From contig JAKAOF010000002.1 of NCBI GenBank assembly GCA_021823345.1, positions 52,792 to 116,017 of the forward strand: a stretch of DNA of 63,226 nucleotides. The letters are read 5' to 3'. The notes beneath the pieces were generated by a model, which saw nothing but the letters and a program-made list of their open reading frames with translations, was not told the DNA's origin and searched no databases. The position numbers and the translations under genes are program-made. Below are positions 17,917 through 26,376 of the stretch, piece by piece; within the stretch, counting starts at the first letter, position 1; the number at the start of each line of letters is the position of its first letter. Source of the DNA: Thermoplasmata archaeon (GTDB taxonomy: Archaea > Thermoplasmatota > Thermoplasmata > Lutacidiplasmatales > UBA184).

Positions 17917-19085
17917 CTTTCCCTCCGATACAGGGTCAAGGTGTGGACGTTAGCGCTTCCGGAGAGGTTGTGGGTCAAAGCCTGGGACGCCCCCTTCACC
18001 AGACGAGCGGCGGGAACGGTGGACTGGAACTGTCCGAGAACCTCCACGGCTTGCCCGATGCCGGTGGCTCCGAGCGGGTGTCCGCACCCCAAGAGTCCCC
18101 CGCGAGGGTTGACCACCACGGACCCCCCCAGGTCACTCTGGCCCTCGGCCGCGAACTTTCCTCCCGCCCCTTTCGGGCAGAAGCCGAGGTCCTCATATTC
18201 CACGATCTCGGAGATCGTGAAACAATCGTGGACCTCCGCGAGCGGGATGTGAGCCGCATCCGTGCGGCCCCGGGCATACAGGTCTTGGGCGGCCCGGCGA
18301 AGCCCGGTCCACTCGGTGAGGGAGGCCATGTTGGCCAGATTATGGAAATCCGTGTACTGCGAAGTGGCGGCGACCCACGCCGGAGTGTCGGTGTACTTGG
18401 AGGCCAATTCCTCTCCCACGAGCAGGACCGCTCCGGCCCCATCGGTCATGGACGAGCAGTCGCCGATTCGAAGTGGGGGAGAGACCATGGGTCCCGTCAA
18501 CAGCTTCTCCTTGGCGAAGGTCTTGGCATAGAACTGGGCCTTTGGGTTCGAATTGGCGAACCGATGGTTCTTCACGGAGACGGTGGCCATCTGCTCCGCA
18601 GTAGTACCGTACTCCATCATGTGGCGTTGTGCGACCATGGCGAAAAAGGGGGGAGCCGTGCCTCCATGCACTCCGTCCCAGGCCCGGTCGAGCACGTTCG
18701 CCATGCTGGTGGTCGCCTCCGCCATCGAAGGGAGGTTCATCTTCTCGACTCCGACCGCCAAGGCGACGTCCGAAAGTCCGGAAGCGATGGCGACGTAGGC
18801 GTCCTGAATGGCCGTCTGTCCGGAAGCGCACGCCAGTTCCACCCGGCGGACGAAACGCGACGGGCGGACCCCCAACAACTCGGCGGCCATGGGTGCAACG
18901 TGCGACTGGAATGCCAGCCGTTCCGGTTGGGCCGCTCCGACAAAGAGACTGTCGACGTCCTTGGCGTCGAGATTACGCGCGTTGGCGAAGAGCTCTTGCC
19001 CCGCTTCCTGAAGTAGTTCCCCCCAGGTTGCCGGGCGAATTCCCCAGGTGGACAACCCCCCTGCGACCAACGCCACTTTTCGCAT
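17913..19085 (-). CDS. Archaeal thiolase (acetyl-CoA acetyltransferase family)
   Basis: The protein has 390 residues, full length for the family. The nucleophile is Cys86 in ELACASGQ. The His motif is 'EVHDCFTISEIVEYEDLGF', and the late glycine loop is GGLLGCGHPLGATGI. It is predicted to make acetoacetyl-CoA from two acetyl-CoA in the cytoplasm, the first step toward mevalonate and archaeal lipids; SCP-x-like thiolases of other specificity look similar. It is translationally coupled to the DUF35 gene. Upstream there is only an 82-base gap to the dehydrogenase gene, with an AT-rich patch (TAATTATC) that may be its own promoter. Confidence 0.88.
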   Translation of the reverse strand: MRKVALVAGGLSTWGIRPATWGELLQEAGQELFANARNLDAKDVDSLFVGAAQPERLAFQSHVAPMAAELLGVRPSRFVRRVELACASGQTAIQDAYVAIASGLSDVALAVGVEKMNLPSMAEATTSMANVLDRAWDGVHGGTAPPFFAMVAQRHMMEYGTTAEQMATVSVKNHRFANSNPKAQFYAKTFAKEKLLTGPMVSPPLRIGDCSSMTDGAGAVLLVGEELASKYTDTPAWVAATSQYTDFHNLANMASLTEWTGLRRAAQDLYARGRTDAAHIPLAEVHDCFTISEIVEYEDLGFCPKGAGGKFAAEGQSDLGGSVVVNPRGGLLGCGHPLGATGIGQAVEVLGQFQSTVPAARLVKGASQALTHNLSGSANVHTLTLYRRES

Positions 19086-19167
19086 GCTCGCTCCCAGTTC
19101 GGCGAACCCCGGACCAGTAATTATCTTTGGCGGAGGGACCTCGTTCCGAAGCGCGAGGCACCACTGC

Positions 19168-20298
19168 TTAGGCGGACTGACGAATCAGTTCGGCCACCAC
19201 GTCGCCGGCACCGGAAGTACTGACCTTCCCCCCCTGGTCGTAGGTCTTGGCTTTGCCGGAGGAGAGCGCCTTCGCCACGGCGGCTTCGATCCGGGCCGCT
19301 TCGCGCCCGAGTCGGGGATCGGCGTGTTTCTCGCCTAACCAGTCGAACATCATCCGCGTCGCCTCGAACGTGGCGAACGGGTTCACCTCGTTCTTCCCCG
19401 CATGCTTGGGAGCGGAACCGTGGACCGGTTCGAACATGCCCCGTTGGTCTCCCACGTTCCCGCCGGCGGCGAAGCCCATGCCGCCCTGGATGACAGAGGC
19501 CAGGTCCGTTACGATGTCCCCAAACATATTGGTGGTCACGACGACGTTGTAATGTTCGGGGGAACGAACGACCCACTGGGCAAAGGCATCGACGTACGCG
19601 TAATCCGGTTCAAGGTCAGGAAACTCCTGGGCGACCCGCCGGAAGGTTTCCCGGAAAAATTGGCAGCCGCGGAGCACATTGGACTTGTCCACGCAGGTCA
19701 CACGCTTGACCCCGTCCTCCGGGGCTCCCCGAGACCGACGACGGGCAAACTCCATCGCCCGGCGAATGATGCGCTCGGCACCCTTTTCGGTGATGATGCG
19801 CGTATCGACGGCGACCTCGGTGCGTCCCCCCCGGGTCAGTTCTCCATGGGCAGGGGTGTAGAGACCCTCGGTGTTTTCCCGGAAGATCACCATATCCACG
19901 TTCTCGGGCTTCCAGACCTCCTTGAACTCGTCCCCGATCTTGTGGACGACCCCAGGGTACAGCCGGCAGGGGCGCACGTTGGCATACAGGTCGAGGCCAA
20001 ACCGCAGTCCCAGGACGAGCTCGTACCCTGCGATGTTGCCGTCCGGACGGACCACTCCGGGCCAGCCGACCGCTCCCAGAAGGATCGCATCCGCCTTCTC
20101 GACCTTTTCGCGTCCGCCGGGCTCCCATTCGGAACCATGGTCCCGATAGTACACCGCCCCGCCATCGACGTGGGTGAGGTTGAACTTCAGGCTCGAACCC
20201 TCTTGGATCGCTTCGATTACCTTCTGGCCCTCTCGGATCACTTCGCGTCCGGTGCCGTCCCCTGGAAGGAGGACCACATCATACCTATCCTTGACCAT
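19168..20298 (-). CDS. leuB: 3-Isopropylmalate/isocitrate dehydrogenase family, NAD-dependent
   Basis: The protein has 376 residues. It opens with 'VVLLPGDGTGREVI' and has the substrate-loop region FRENTEGLYTPAHGE, the Lys/Asp motif CVDKSNVLR, the metal-binding TNMFGDIVTD and the cofactor region EPVHGSAPKHAGKNEVNP. It oxidatively decarboxylates a 2-(R)-hydroxy acid. Its company (synthase and dehydratase genes in pathway order upstream) supports 3-isopropylmalate and leucine synthesis. Homoisocitrate (lysine) cannot be excluded by sequence alone. It is separated from those genes by two unrelated genes and has its own TATA box. Confidence 0.85.
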   Translation of the reverse strand: MVKDRYDVVLLPGDGTGREVIREGQKVIEAIQEGSSLKFNLTHVDGGAVYYRDHGSEWEPGGREKVEKADAILLGAVGWPGVVRPDGNIAGYELVLGLRFGLDLYANVRPCRLYPGVVHKIGDEFKEVWKPENVDMVIFRENTEGLYTPAHGELTRGGRTEVAVDTRIITEKGAERIIRRAMEFARRRSRGAPEDGVKRVTCVDKSNVLRGCQFFRETFRRVAQEFPDLEPDYAYVDAFAQWVVRSPEHYNVVVTTNMFGDIVTDLASVIQGGMGFAAGGNVGDQRGMFEPVHGSAPKHAGKNEVNPFATFEATRMMFDWLGEKHADPRLGREAARIEAAVAKALSSGKAKTYDQGGKVSTSGAGDVVAELIRQSA

Positions 20299-20329
20299 AT
20301 GCGGTACCCGCTACGGCCGATGCTTGTGC

Positions 20330-20338
20330 GCATATAGG
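20330..20338 (-). promoter_or_regulatory. TATA box of the leuB-like gene
   Basis: CCTATATGC on the minus strand lies about 36 bases before the ATG at 20298, predicting a transcript with roughly a ten-base leader. Confidence 0.5.
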
Positions 20339-20382
20339 CTGTATCTGCGCTGTTGCACCATTGGGACGGCCGAGAACGCCCG

Positions 20383-21330
20383 CTACGGACTACTTCCCCG
20401 GAGGTTGATCCAGTCGATCGAACCGCGCCGGAACCGGGAGTAGACGGCGCGGGAGAGCGTGGGAGAAAAAGGATGGAGGCTCCCGCAGAGTACCTCCCTC
20501 ATGTTCGGCACGAGCGGCCCGAACCGGTGTGTGGAAAGGAGCTTGAAATCCGCCCACGCGGCCCCGGTAGGATCCTCGACCCCCCGAGTCCGCATGAGGG
20601 CGGAGAAGTAGAGCCCCAAGAGGCAGGTCAGGGCCTCCTTTCGATCTCCCGTTCCTCCCAGCTCGTCGATCTCCTTGGCGAGCTCGAGATACCCGCGAGA
20701 TAGTCCAATGGGGGAAGGAGCCCCGGGGTCGTAGCGGATCTCGGTGAGCGGCTCCGGTAGCTGGACCATCGTTTTTCCCAGTGCCATGAACGTGTAGTAG
20801 AGCTGCGTATCCGGGATCTCCGGGACCCCGGAAGCGTGCTTGCGCGCATGGGCCACCAGCCGAGGCATCACGTCCTCAAGGTCCCGACGTCGTAGCGCCA
20901 TGCTGGAGCAGTTGAAGTCCGGGATGTGCGGGCCGACCGTGTGCTCCGAAGTCTCGATGTTGAACCGACGGTGCCCGTGGTGGACCATGCTGAGGTCTCG
21001 GTGGGTTGTGAACTCGAGGGCCAGTCGCTTCAGTTTCCCGGGAAGAAATCGGTCGTCATCTTCCAGTAGACATACTACCTCCCCTGTCGCCGCGGCCAAT
21101 CCGGCCGCATACTTCGGGCCGATCTCAGTATCCGTACAGAAGATGACCGAGACGCCCTTCGACACGAGCCACGTATCGACCGCGGGTTCCCGGGCATTCT
21201 TCGCTACCACGACCTGCGCCGGATAATCTTGGTCCAAGATCGACTCGACTGCGCCCTTCAGCCAGCCACGAGGTTTCCACTCGATGACCACGACGCTGAT
21301 ACGAAGAGGATTCTGAGGGACTTCCGTCAT
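20383..21330 (-). CDS. Family 2 glycosyltransferase
   Basis: The protein has 315 residues. A GT-A fold opens with 'RISVVVIEWKPRGWLKGAVESI' and carries the nucleotide-sugar/metal motif LLEDDDRFLP near residue 90. The second half is helical, and no membrane segment is seen, so the enzyme is probably cytoplasmic or membrane associated. It transfers a sugar from a nucleotide donor; donor and acceptor cannot be read from sequence. Together with aglB on the same strand, assembly of the lipid-linked glycan is a reasonable inference. The stop lies 85 bases before the leuB-like gene, which has its own promoter. Confidence 0.8.
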   Translation of the reverse strand: MTEVPQNPLRISVVVIEWKPRGWLKGAVESILDQDYPAQVVVAKNAREPAVDTWLVSKGVSVIFCTDTEIGPKYAAGLAAATGEVVCLLEDDDRFLPGKLKRLALEFTTHRDLSMVHHGHRRFNIETSEHTVGPHIPDFNCSSMALRRRDLEDVMPRLVAHARKHASGVPEIPDTQLYYTFMALGKTMVQLPEPLTEIRYDPGAPSPIGLSRGYLELAKEIDELGGTGDRKEALTCLLGLYFSALMRTRGVEDPTGAAWADFKLLSTHRFGPLVPNMREVLCGSLHPFSPTLSRAVYSRFRRGSIDWINLRGSSP

Positions 21331-21427
21331 CTGCCGCCCGTCCCCTAACTGCCAGGATTAGAAAAAGAATCTCACCGCGGGGTATGCTGCGTGAAGACGA
21401 GCATGTCCATCTGGCGAAGACAGGGGG

Positions 21428-22162
21428 CTAACGACGGACCTCTTCCCAGGTCGGGCATCGACCCACTGGAGCTTCGTGGAGCGCACAGAATTCCTGTTCG
21501 ATCCCGAGCTCCGCCGGGATGGCGGGAGGGACGAAGGCCGATGGAGGAACGGTCTCCCGTTCGACGAGGTACTCTCCCTGAGCTTCCCGCAAGCCCACGA
21601 GGATGATGTCGGTCTGGAACACCCAGGCAAAGGCGCGTGCCTGGGCGCGACCATAGTCGGTCAAGGGGTAGGTCTTGAATTCGAAGTATCTCGCCCGGGT
21701 CTCCTGCGGTCGGCGGTACTCGAGGTCAGGCTGAGCCGCCAGGTAGAGTCCCTCACTCAATCTCCGAAAAGCGGTCCGCGGCTTTCTACCCCGCACCCCC
21801 GCCTGAAGAAGGGCGGAGAACATCTTGACCGCCGCTTGGACCCGTTGCGGAGAGTAGACCCCCTCTTCGCGAAGTCCGGTGGCAATGTTCTGGGAAAAGC
21901 GGCGCGAGAGCTCCTTCGTGGTCTTGGAATTGCGGTAGAGGTAGGTTGCCATCGTGTACTCTTCCTCAAAGACCTTGCCGAAGACCCGCTGTTCGTCGGT
22001 CCCCTCGGGGGCGACCGACATGAGCTTGGCCACTTCGGAGCTCGTGACGACCCGAACCTTCACCGGAGGCGCTAACCCGGCGGAGGCACATGGAGGGGCG
22101 GACTGATGAGACCCCATACCGGGAGGAGGTCCGTGCTCCGGGGCCGGAGACGGATCACCCAT
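21428..22162 (-). CDS. PD-(D/E)XK nuclease-like protein of unknown role
   Basis: The protein has 244 residues with a Pro-rich N-terminus; an internal ATG at residue 16 is an alternative start. Residues ~50-125 are helical and charged. Residues 145-183 read PDLEY, then FEFKTY, then a helix 'RAQARAFAWVF'. This is the order and spacing of the PD-(D/E)XK nuclease core (Pro145-Asp146, Glu161-x-Lys163, Gln174), as in RecB-like and restriction enzymes. The assignment rests on motif pattern only. It sits inside the leucine-type gene cluster, and no methylase or helicase is adjacent, so the biological job is open. Confidence 0.55.
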   Translation of the reverse strand: MGDPSPAPEHGPPPGMGSHQSAPPCASAGLAPPVKVRVVTSSEVAKLMSVAPEGTDEQRVFGKVFEEEYTMATYLYRNSKTTKELSRRFSQNIATGLREEGVYSPQRVQAAVKMFSALLQAGVRGRKPRTAFRRLSEGLYLAAQPDLEYRRPQETRARYFEFKTYPLTDYGRAQARAFAWVFQTDIILVGLREAQGEYLVERETVPPSAFVPPAIPAELGIEQEFCALHEAPVGRCPTWEEVRR

Positions 22163-22258
22163 AGCAGAGTTCCCAGGGTTCGCGCGCGCTCTTGCGAGGC
22201 GCTCCGAACGACACCGCCGGGCGAACTTGAGAAGAGAGGGTGTTCGGTGCCAGGCGCT

Positions 22259-22762
22259 TCACGGCGTGGCGATCTCTCGTCGGACCTTCTCAACCAGTCC
22301 GCCCGAGTCCAGTATCTCGAGAATGTGCGAAGGAAGCGGGGGGAAGCGAAGCTCCTTCGAGCGGGAAAGGTTCCGGATGTACCCCTCGGAAAGGTGGATC
22401 TCGGCCTGGTCGCCGTCGGAGAAGAGCTCCCGAACGCTCGAAACCTCGATGGCCGGCAACCCCAGATTGATCGAGTTCCGGTAGAAGATCCGGGCAAAGG
22501 AGTTCGCCACGACCGCACCTAGACCGACGGCCTGCAACGCGGCGGGGGCGTGTTCTCGAGAGGACCCGCAGCCAAAGTTCTCTCCGGCGACCAGGATGTC
22601 GCCCGGTCGGGCCGCCTTGGAGAACTCCGGAACGAGGTCCTCCATCACGTGCTTTCGGAGTTCTTTCGGGTCGATGATGGTGAGATACTTCCCGGCGATG
22701 AGCTGGTCCGTGTCGACCTGGTCCCCGACGACCCAGACCTTTCCGGAGATGAGGGTCTTCAC
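22259..22762 (-). CDS. leuD: 3-Isopropylmalate dehydratase small subunit (LeuD-type swivel domain)
   Basis: The protein has 167 residues. It contains '[15 protein letters not shown]', the active-site segment CGSSREHAP and '[23 protein letters not shown]', all typical of the small subunit that closes over the Fe-S active site of the large subunit. The specificity loop reads Y26-L-T-I29, which does not by itself separate isopropylmalate from homoaconitate use. Its start overlaps the large-subunit stop, so the two chains are made together. Confidence 0.9.
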   Translation of the reverse strand: MKTLISGKVWVVGDQVDTDQLIAGKYLTIIDPKELRKHVMEDLVPEFSKAARPGDILVAGENFGCGSSREHAPAALQAVGLGAVVANSFARIFYRNSINLGLPAIEVSSVRELFSDGDQAEIHLSEGYIRNLSRSKELRFPPLPSHILEILDSGGLVEKVRREIATP

Positions 22763-24027
22763 AGGACCTCCCGAGGGTCAGCGATCTCGCCCCGGATCGC
22801 GCTCAGGGCCACGGCGGCGGGCGACATGAGGTAGACCCGTCCCTTGGTGGAGCCCATCCGGCCCGGGAAGTTGCGGTTCGAGCTCGATGCGCACACCTCT
22901 TCGGCCGCGAGGATGCCCATGTTGCCTCCAAAGCATGCCGAACAACTGGAGTTCGTGAAGACCGCCCCTCCAGCCGTGAACAGATCGATCAGGCCCTCCT
23001 TCAGACACTCCCGGTAGATCCGTGTCGACGCGGGCGACACGATGAACCGGACCCCCGGAGCGACCTTCTCTCCCTTGAATATCTTCGCGGCCTCCCGGAG
23101 ATCGTCCATCCTAGCATTCGTGCAGGAACCCAGGAAGGCCTGGTTGATCTTGACGTGCTCCTTCGCGACCGCGGAAATGGGTCGCACGTTGTCGGGCGAA
23201 TGTGGGCACGCCACCTGAGGCTCCATCCCATCGAGGTTGATGTGGAGCACCCGTTCGTACGTTGCGCCCTCGTCCGGCAAGAGCGGGTGCATCTCGTGCT
23301 TGGCGATCCCCCGCAGGAACTCCTGCGTGGTCGCATCCGGAAGGAACATCCCGGCCTTGGCCCCCATCTCCGTGGTCATGTTCGAGATGGTGAACCGCTC
23401 GGACATGGAGAGCCGGGCCGCGGTGCTTCCATGGAATTCGATGGCCTTGTAACGAGCCCCGTCCGTCTTGACCTCTGAAAGGACCCGGAGGACGATGTCC
23501 TTCGCGTACACTCCCTTTCCAAGCCGGCCCTCCAAGTTGATCTTGAGCGACGGCGGTACCTTGAGCCATATCTTGCCCGTGGCGAGCACGGCCGCGAACT
23601 CGGTCGGTCCGATGCCTACGGCCATGGCCCCCATGGCGCCGAGCATATTGGTGTGGGAATCGGTTCCCACGGCAACGTCTCCCGGGACCACCCAGCCATC
23701 CTCGGCCAGTACTTGGTGGCAGATCCCGTGGTTCCCCACGTCGTAAAAGTGGGGGAGCTTGTAGGTCTGGGAGAACTCTCGGAGCATCTGGTGAAGACGC
23801 GCTGCGCCCTCGGTCGAAGCAGGGACCCAATGATCGATGGCGATGACCACCCGGTCGGGATCCCAGACCTTCTTGGCGCCCATCTGGACGAAGGGTGCGA
23901 TCGCCTGCGCTCCCTGCTCGTGGGCCATGGCAAGGTCCACTTTCCCCACGACGATCTGCCCGGGGACGGGGTCCGGGGTGCCGGATGCCCGGGTCAGGAT
24001 CTTCTGGACCAGCGTTTGCTCGCTCAT
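22759..24027 (-). CDS. leuC: 3-Isopropylmalate dehydratase large subunit (LeuC-type, 4Fe-4S)
   Basis: The protein has 422 residues, the normal length for the archaeal/bacterial LeuC-2 type. Cluster ligands are visible in [12 protein letters not shown] and [13 protein letters not shown]. Other family blocks are '[23 protein letters not shown]' (split here only by wording, near residue 140) and '[17 protein letters not shown]'. It isomerises 2- to 3-isopropylmalate, or the homologous homocitrate step. It overlaps both neighbours (ATGA with the synthase and the small subunit), forming a three-gene operon in pathway order. Confidence 0.9.
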   Translation of the reverse strand: MSEQTLVQKILTRASGTPDPVPGQIVVGKVDLAMAHEQGAQAIAPFVQMGAKKVWDPDRVVIAIDHWVPASTEGAARLHQMLREFSQTYKLPHFYDVGNHGICHQVLAEDGWVVPGDVAVGTDSHTNMLGAMGAMAVGIGPTEFAAVLATGKIWLKVPPSLKINLEGRLGKGVYAKDIVLRVLSEVKTDGARYKAIEFHGSTAARLSMSERFTISNMTTEMGAKAGMFLPDATTQEFLRGIAKHEMHPLLPDEGATYERVLHINLDGMEPQVACPHSPDNVRPISAVAKEHVKINQAFLGSCTNARMDDLREAAKIFKGEKVAPGVRFIVSPASTRIYRECLKEGLIDLFTAGGAVFTNSSCSACFGGNMGILAAEEVCASSSNRNFPGRMGSTKGRVYLMSPAAVALSAIRGEIADPREVL

Positions 24028-25274
24028 GGGGACTTCGGGCGTTCGATGCCCACTTGTCCGGCCAATGTCCAGAACTCGGATTCTTTGAGGCCCGGTTGCT
24101 CGAACTCGTTCTGGTAGTCCGCGACCATACGATTCCGCAACTCCTTCCCCTTGTGTTCTTCGGTGGTCTTCACCAACTCGGTGAGGCGCGCCACTTGGTC
24201 ATCCGTGGGACTGATCCCGCTTTCCTTCAACTTCTCCTGGATGGCTGCACGTCCCGTGTGCTTTCCGAGGATGAAACGCCGTTTCCTTCCCAGGACTTCT
24301 GGCTGGAGGGGCTCGTAGGTGAGCGAGTTCCGGAGCACACCGTGCGTGTGGATCCCCGCCTCGTGCGAGAACGCGTTGTATCCGACGAGGGCCTTGTTGG
24401 GTGGCAACGGGACACCGGACAGTCGCTCGACCAGGCGCGAAAGCTCGTAGAGCTTCTCGGTCTTGATCCCGGTCTTGATGCCATAGAGGATCTCGAGGGA
24501 CATGACGACCTCCTCGAACGAGGTGTTCCCGGCCCGCTCCCCCAGGCCATTCACGCAGACATGGGGGGCATTGACTCCCTCTTCCATGGCCGCGATCGTG
24601 TTGGCCGTGGCCATCCCAAAATCATTGTGGCAGTGGACGGACCAGTCCTTGGGGTGCACGCGAGCGGAGAACTCTCGAAGGAACCAGCGGAAGGTGATGG
24701 GGGACATGACCCCGACGGTGTCGCTGACCACGAGGCGGTCCGCACCGGCGTCGAGGGCCGCCAAGTAGAGCTTTTCTACGAAATCCATGGGTGCGCGTGT
24801 CGTATCCTCCGTGACGAATGCCACATGGAGCCCGGCCTCGTGCGCGCGGCGCACGGAGTCGACCGTGGCCTTCACCACTTCGTCCTGGGACATCCTCAGC
24901 TTGTAGCGAAGATGTACCTCGGAGGCGGCCACGAAGATCGCGGCATGCGTCGCCCCGGTGCGGATGATGGCCTCCACGTCTCCGGGCACGGTCCGCCCGG
25001 CGGCCAAGATGTGCGCCTTGATCCCGGCGTGGGCGATCCGGTGCACCATCGCTTCTTCGTCCTTGCTGACGACGGGAATACCCGCGTTGATGACCTCGAC
25101 GCCGACCTCGGCCAGCTTCTCGGCGATCGCCAGCTTTTCCTCGGCGGAAAAGTGGACGCCGGGCATTTGCTCACCGTCGCGAAGCGTCTCGTCCCAGAAC
25201 GTGATGTGGGCCGGGATGTGCCGCCGAGTCGCCGTCTCTTTGTGGTAATTTTCCGTCAGGGGAGGCTCCGCCAT
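24024..25274 (-). CDS. 2-Isopropylmalate/homocitrate synthase family enzyme
   Basis: The protein has 416 residues. It belongs to the DRE-TIM superfamily: 'FWDETLRDGEQMPGVHF' holds the catalytic Arg-Asp, HCHNDFG the metal-binding His pair, and NGLGERAGNTSFEEVV the Glu region, followed by EAGIHTHG and GKHTGR. It condenses acetyl-CoA with a 2-oxo acid. It is shorter than classical LeuA (~510) and lacks an evident C-terminal leucine-binding domain, as in homocitrate and citramalate synthases. Context (leuCD, leuB, ilvE in the window) favours leucine; lysine or citramalate roles remain possible. The ATG at 25274 lies a few bases after the predicted transcription start. Confidence 0.82.
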   Translation of the reverse strand: MAEPPLTENYHKETATRRHIPAHITFWDETLRDGEQMPGVHFSAEEKLAIAEKLAEVGVEVINAGIPVVSKDEEAMVHRIAHAGIKAHILAAGRTVPGDVEAIIRTGATHAAIFVAASEVHLRYKLRMSQDEVVKATVDSVRRAHEAGLHVAFVTEDTTRAPMDFVEKLYLAALDAGADRLVVSDTVGVMSPITFRWFLREFSARVHPKDWSVHCHNDFGMATANTIAAMEEGVNAPHVCVNGLGERAGNTSFEEVVMSLEILYGIKTGIKTEKLYELSRLVERLSGVPLPPNKALVGYNAFSHEAGIHTHGVLRNSLTYEPLQPEVLGRKRRFILGKHTGRAAIQEKLKESGISPTDDQVARLTELVKTTEEHKGKELRNRMVADYQNEFEQPGLKESEFWTLAGQVGIERPKSP

Positions 25275-25303
25275 AAGTACCCTACCATGACGGAGTATCG
25301 CGG

Positions 25304-25311
25304 ATTAAAAA
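25304..25311 (-). promoter_or_regulatory. TATA box of the leu-type operon
   Basis: On the minus strand this reads TTTTTAAT, centred about 33 bases before the ATG at 25274. It predicts a start of transcription near 25282 and a leader of under ten bases. Confidence 0.55.
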
Positions 25312-25379
25312 GGGTTCTGCCATTCACTGACCCACAATCGAGCCAACGGGCCGGGATGGTCCTGCGACCCGGTGTTCCC

Positions 25380-25387
25380 TTATATAT
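25380..25387 (+). promoter_or_regulatory. TATA box of the taw1-pus10 cluster
   Basis: TTATATAT is centred 27 bases before the ATG at 25411. This implies a leaderless message starting at that ATG and rules out the in-frame GTG at 25372, which would lie upstream of the transcript. Confidence 0.7.
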
Positions 25388-25410
25388 GGGTCGCCCTACG
25401 AACCCCGAAC

Positions 25411-26376
25411 ATGGACGGGTCCGAGAACCTCGGAGAGGACATCGTCACGGTTCCCGGGTACATGTCCGCCGGCCGCCACTCTGCGGTGAAGGTCTGTCAC
25501 TGGACGGCCAACTCGTTGACGGAAGGCCGCGGGTGCTACAAGGCGCGGTTCTACGGCATCGAGAGCCATCGTTGCCTTCAGATGAGCCCGGCCGCCGACT
25601 CCTGCAACCTTCACTGCCGATTCTGCTGGCGGGACCAGAGCTGGGAGTACGATGATTCTCCCCCCGACTTCGACGAACCCGAGCTCGTGCTCACCCGTTC
25701 CCTCGAGGCCCAGCGCCGTCTGATCAGCGGCTATGGCGGCGATCCCCGGGTGGACGCTCAACGACTCGAGGAAGCCCACGATCCTCGCCACGTGGCCATC
25801 TCACTTACCGGTGAACCCACGCTCTATCCCAAGCTGGCCGAGTACATCTCCCTCTGTCACCAGCGAGGAATGACCACGTTCCTCGTGACGAACGGGACGC
25901 ATCCGGACGCGGTCCGCGCGTTGAACCCGCTTCCGACCCAGCTCTACGTATCCGTCACCGCCCCCAACCGGGAGGTCTTTTTCCGACTCACCCATCCGCC
26001 CGGAGAAGACGCCTGGGACCGGCTTCAGGAGACCTTGGGGATCGTGGCGGGCCTCAACACCCGACGGGTCCTTCGGCACACCCTGGTCAAGGGGTGGAAC
26101 ATGGGCTGGGAAGAGCAGTACGCCCGGCTGGATGCGTCCGCCCGGCCGGACTTCATCGAGGTCAAAGGATATGCGTTCATGGGACGATCGCGGCACCGGC
26201 TTACGCGGGACAGCGTTCCGACGATGGATGAGATTCGGCGGTTCGCCGAACGTCTGTCGCGACTCGTGGGTCTCCCGATAGTGGACGAATCCCCCGAGGC
26301 GTCCGTGGTACTGCTCGCCCGGGGGGAACGGCCGCGATACCTCCCCACAGCTCCCCGGAGCGGATCGAACGACTGA
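25411..26376 (+). CDS. taw1: tRNA 4-demethylwyosine synthase (Taw1/TYW1), radical SAM
   Basis: The protein has 321 residues. The radical-SAM cluster ligands are Cys65, Cys69 and Cys72 in DSCNLHCRFCWRDQ. Extra N-terminal cysteines (Cys29, Cys42, Cys55) fit the second Fe-S cluster of Taw1. The motif 'ISLTGEPTLYPKLAEYI' and the C-terminal 'FIEVKGYAFMGRSRHRL' are family hallmarks. It converts N1-methylguanosine-37 of tRNA-Phe to the tricyclic base using pyruvate. It lacks the flavodoxin domain of eukaryotic TYW1, as usual in archaea. Its stop overlaps the pus10 start, so tRNA modification genes are coupled here. Confidence 0.93.
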   Translation: MDGSENLGEDIVTVPGYMSAGRHSAVKVCHWTANSLTEGRGCYKARFYGIESHRCLQMSPAADSCNLHCRFCWRDQSWEYDDSPPDFDEPELVLTRSLEAQRRLISGYGGDPRVDAQRLEEAHDPRHVAISLTGEPTLYPKLAEYISLCHQRGMTTFLVTNGTHPDAVRALNPLPTQLYVSVTAPNREVFFRLTHPPGEDAWDRLQETLGIVAGLNTRRVLRHTLVKGWNMGWEEQYARLDASARPDFIEVKGYAFMGRSRHRLTRDSVPTMDEIRRFAERLSRLVGLPIVDESPEASVVLLARGERPRYLPTAPRSGSND

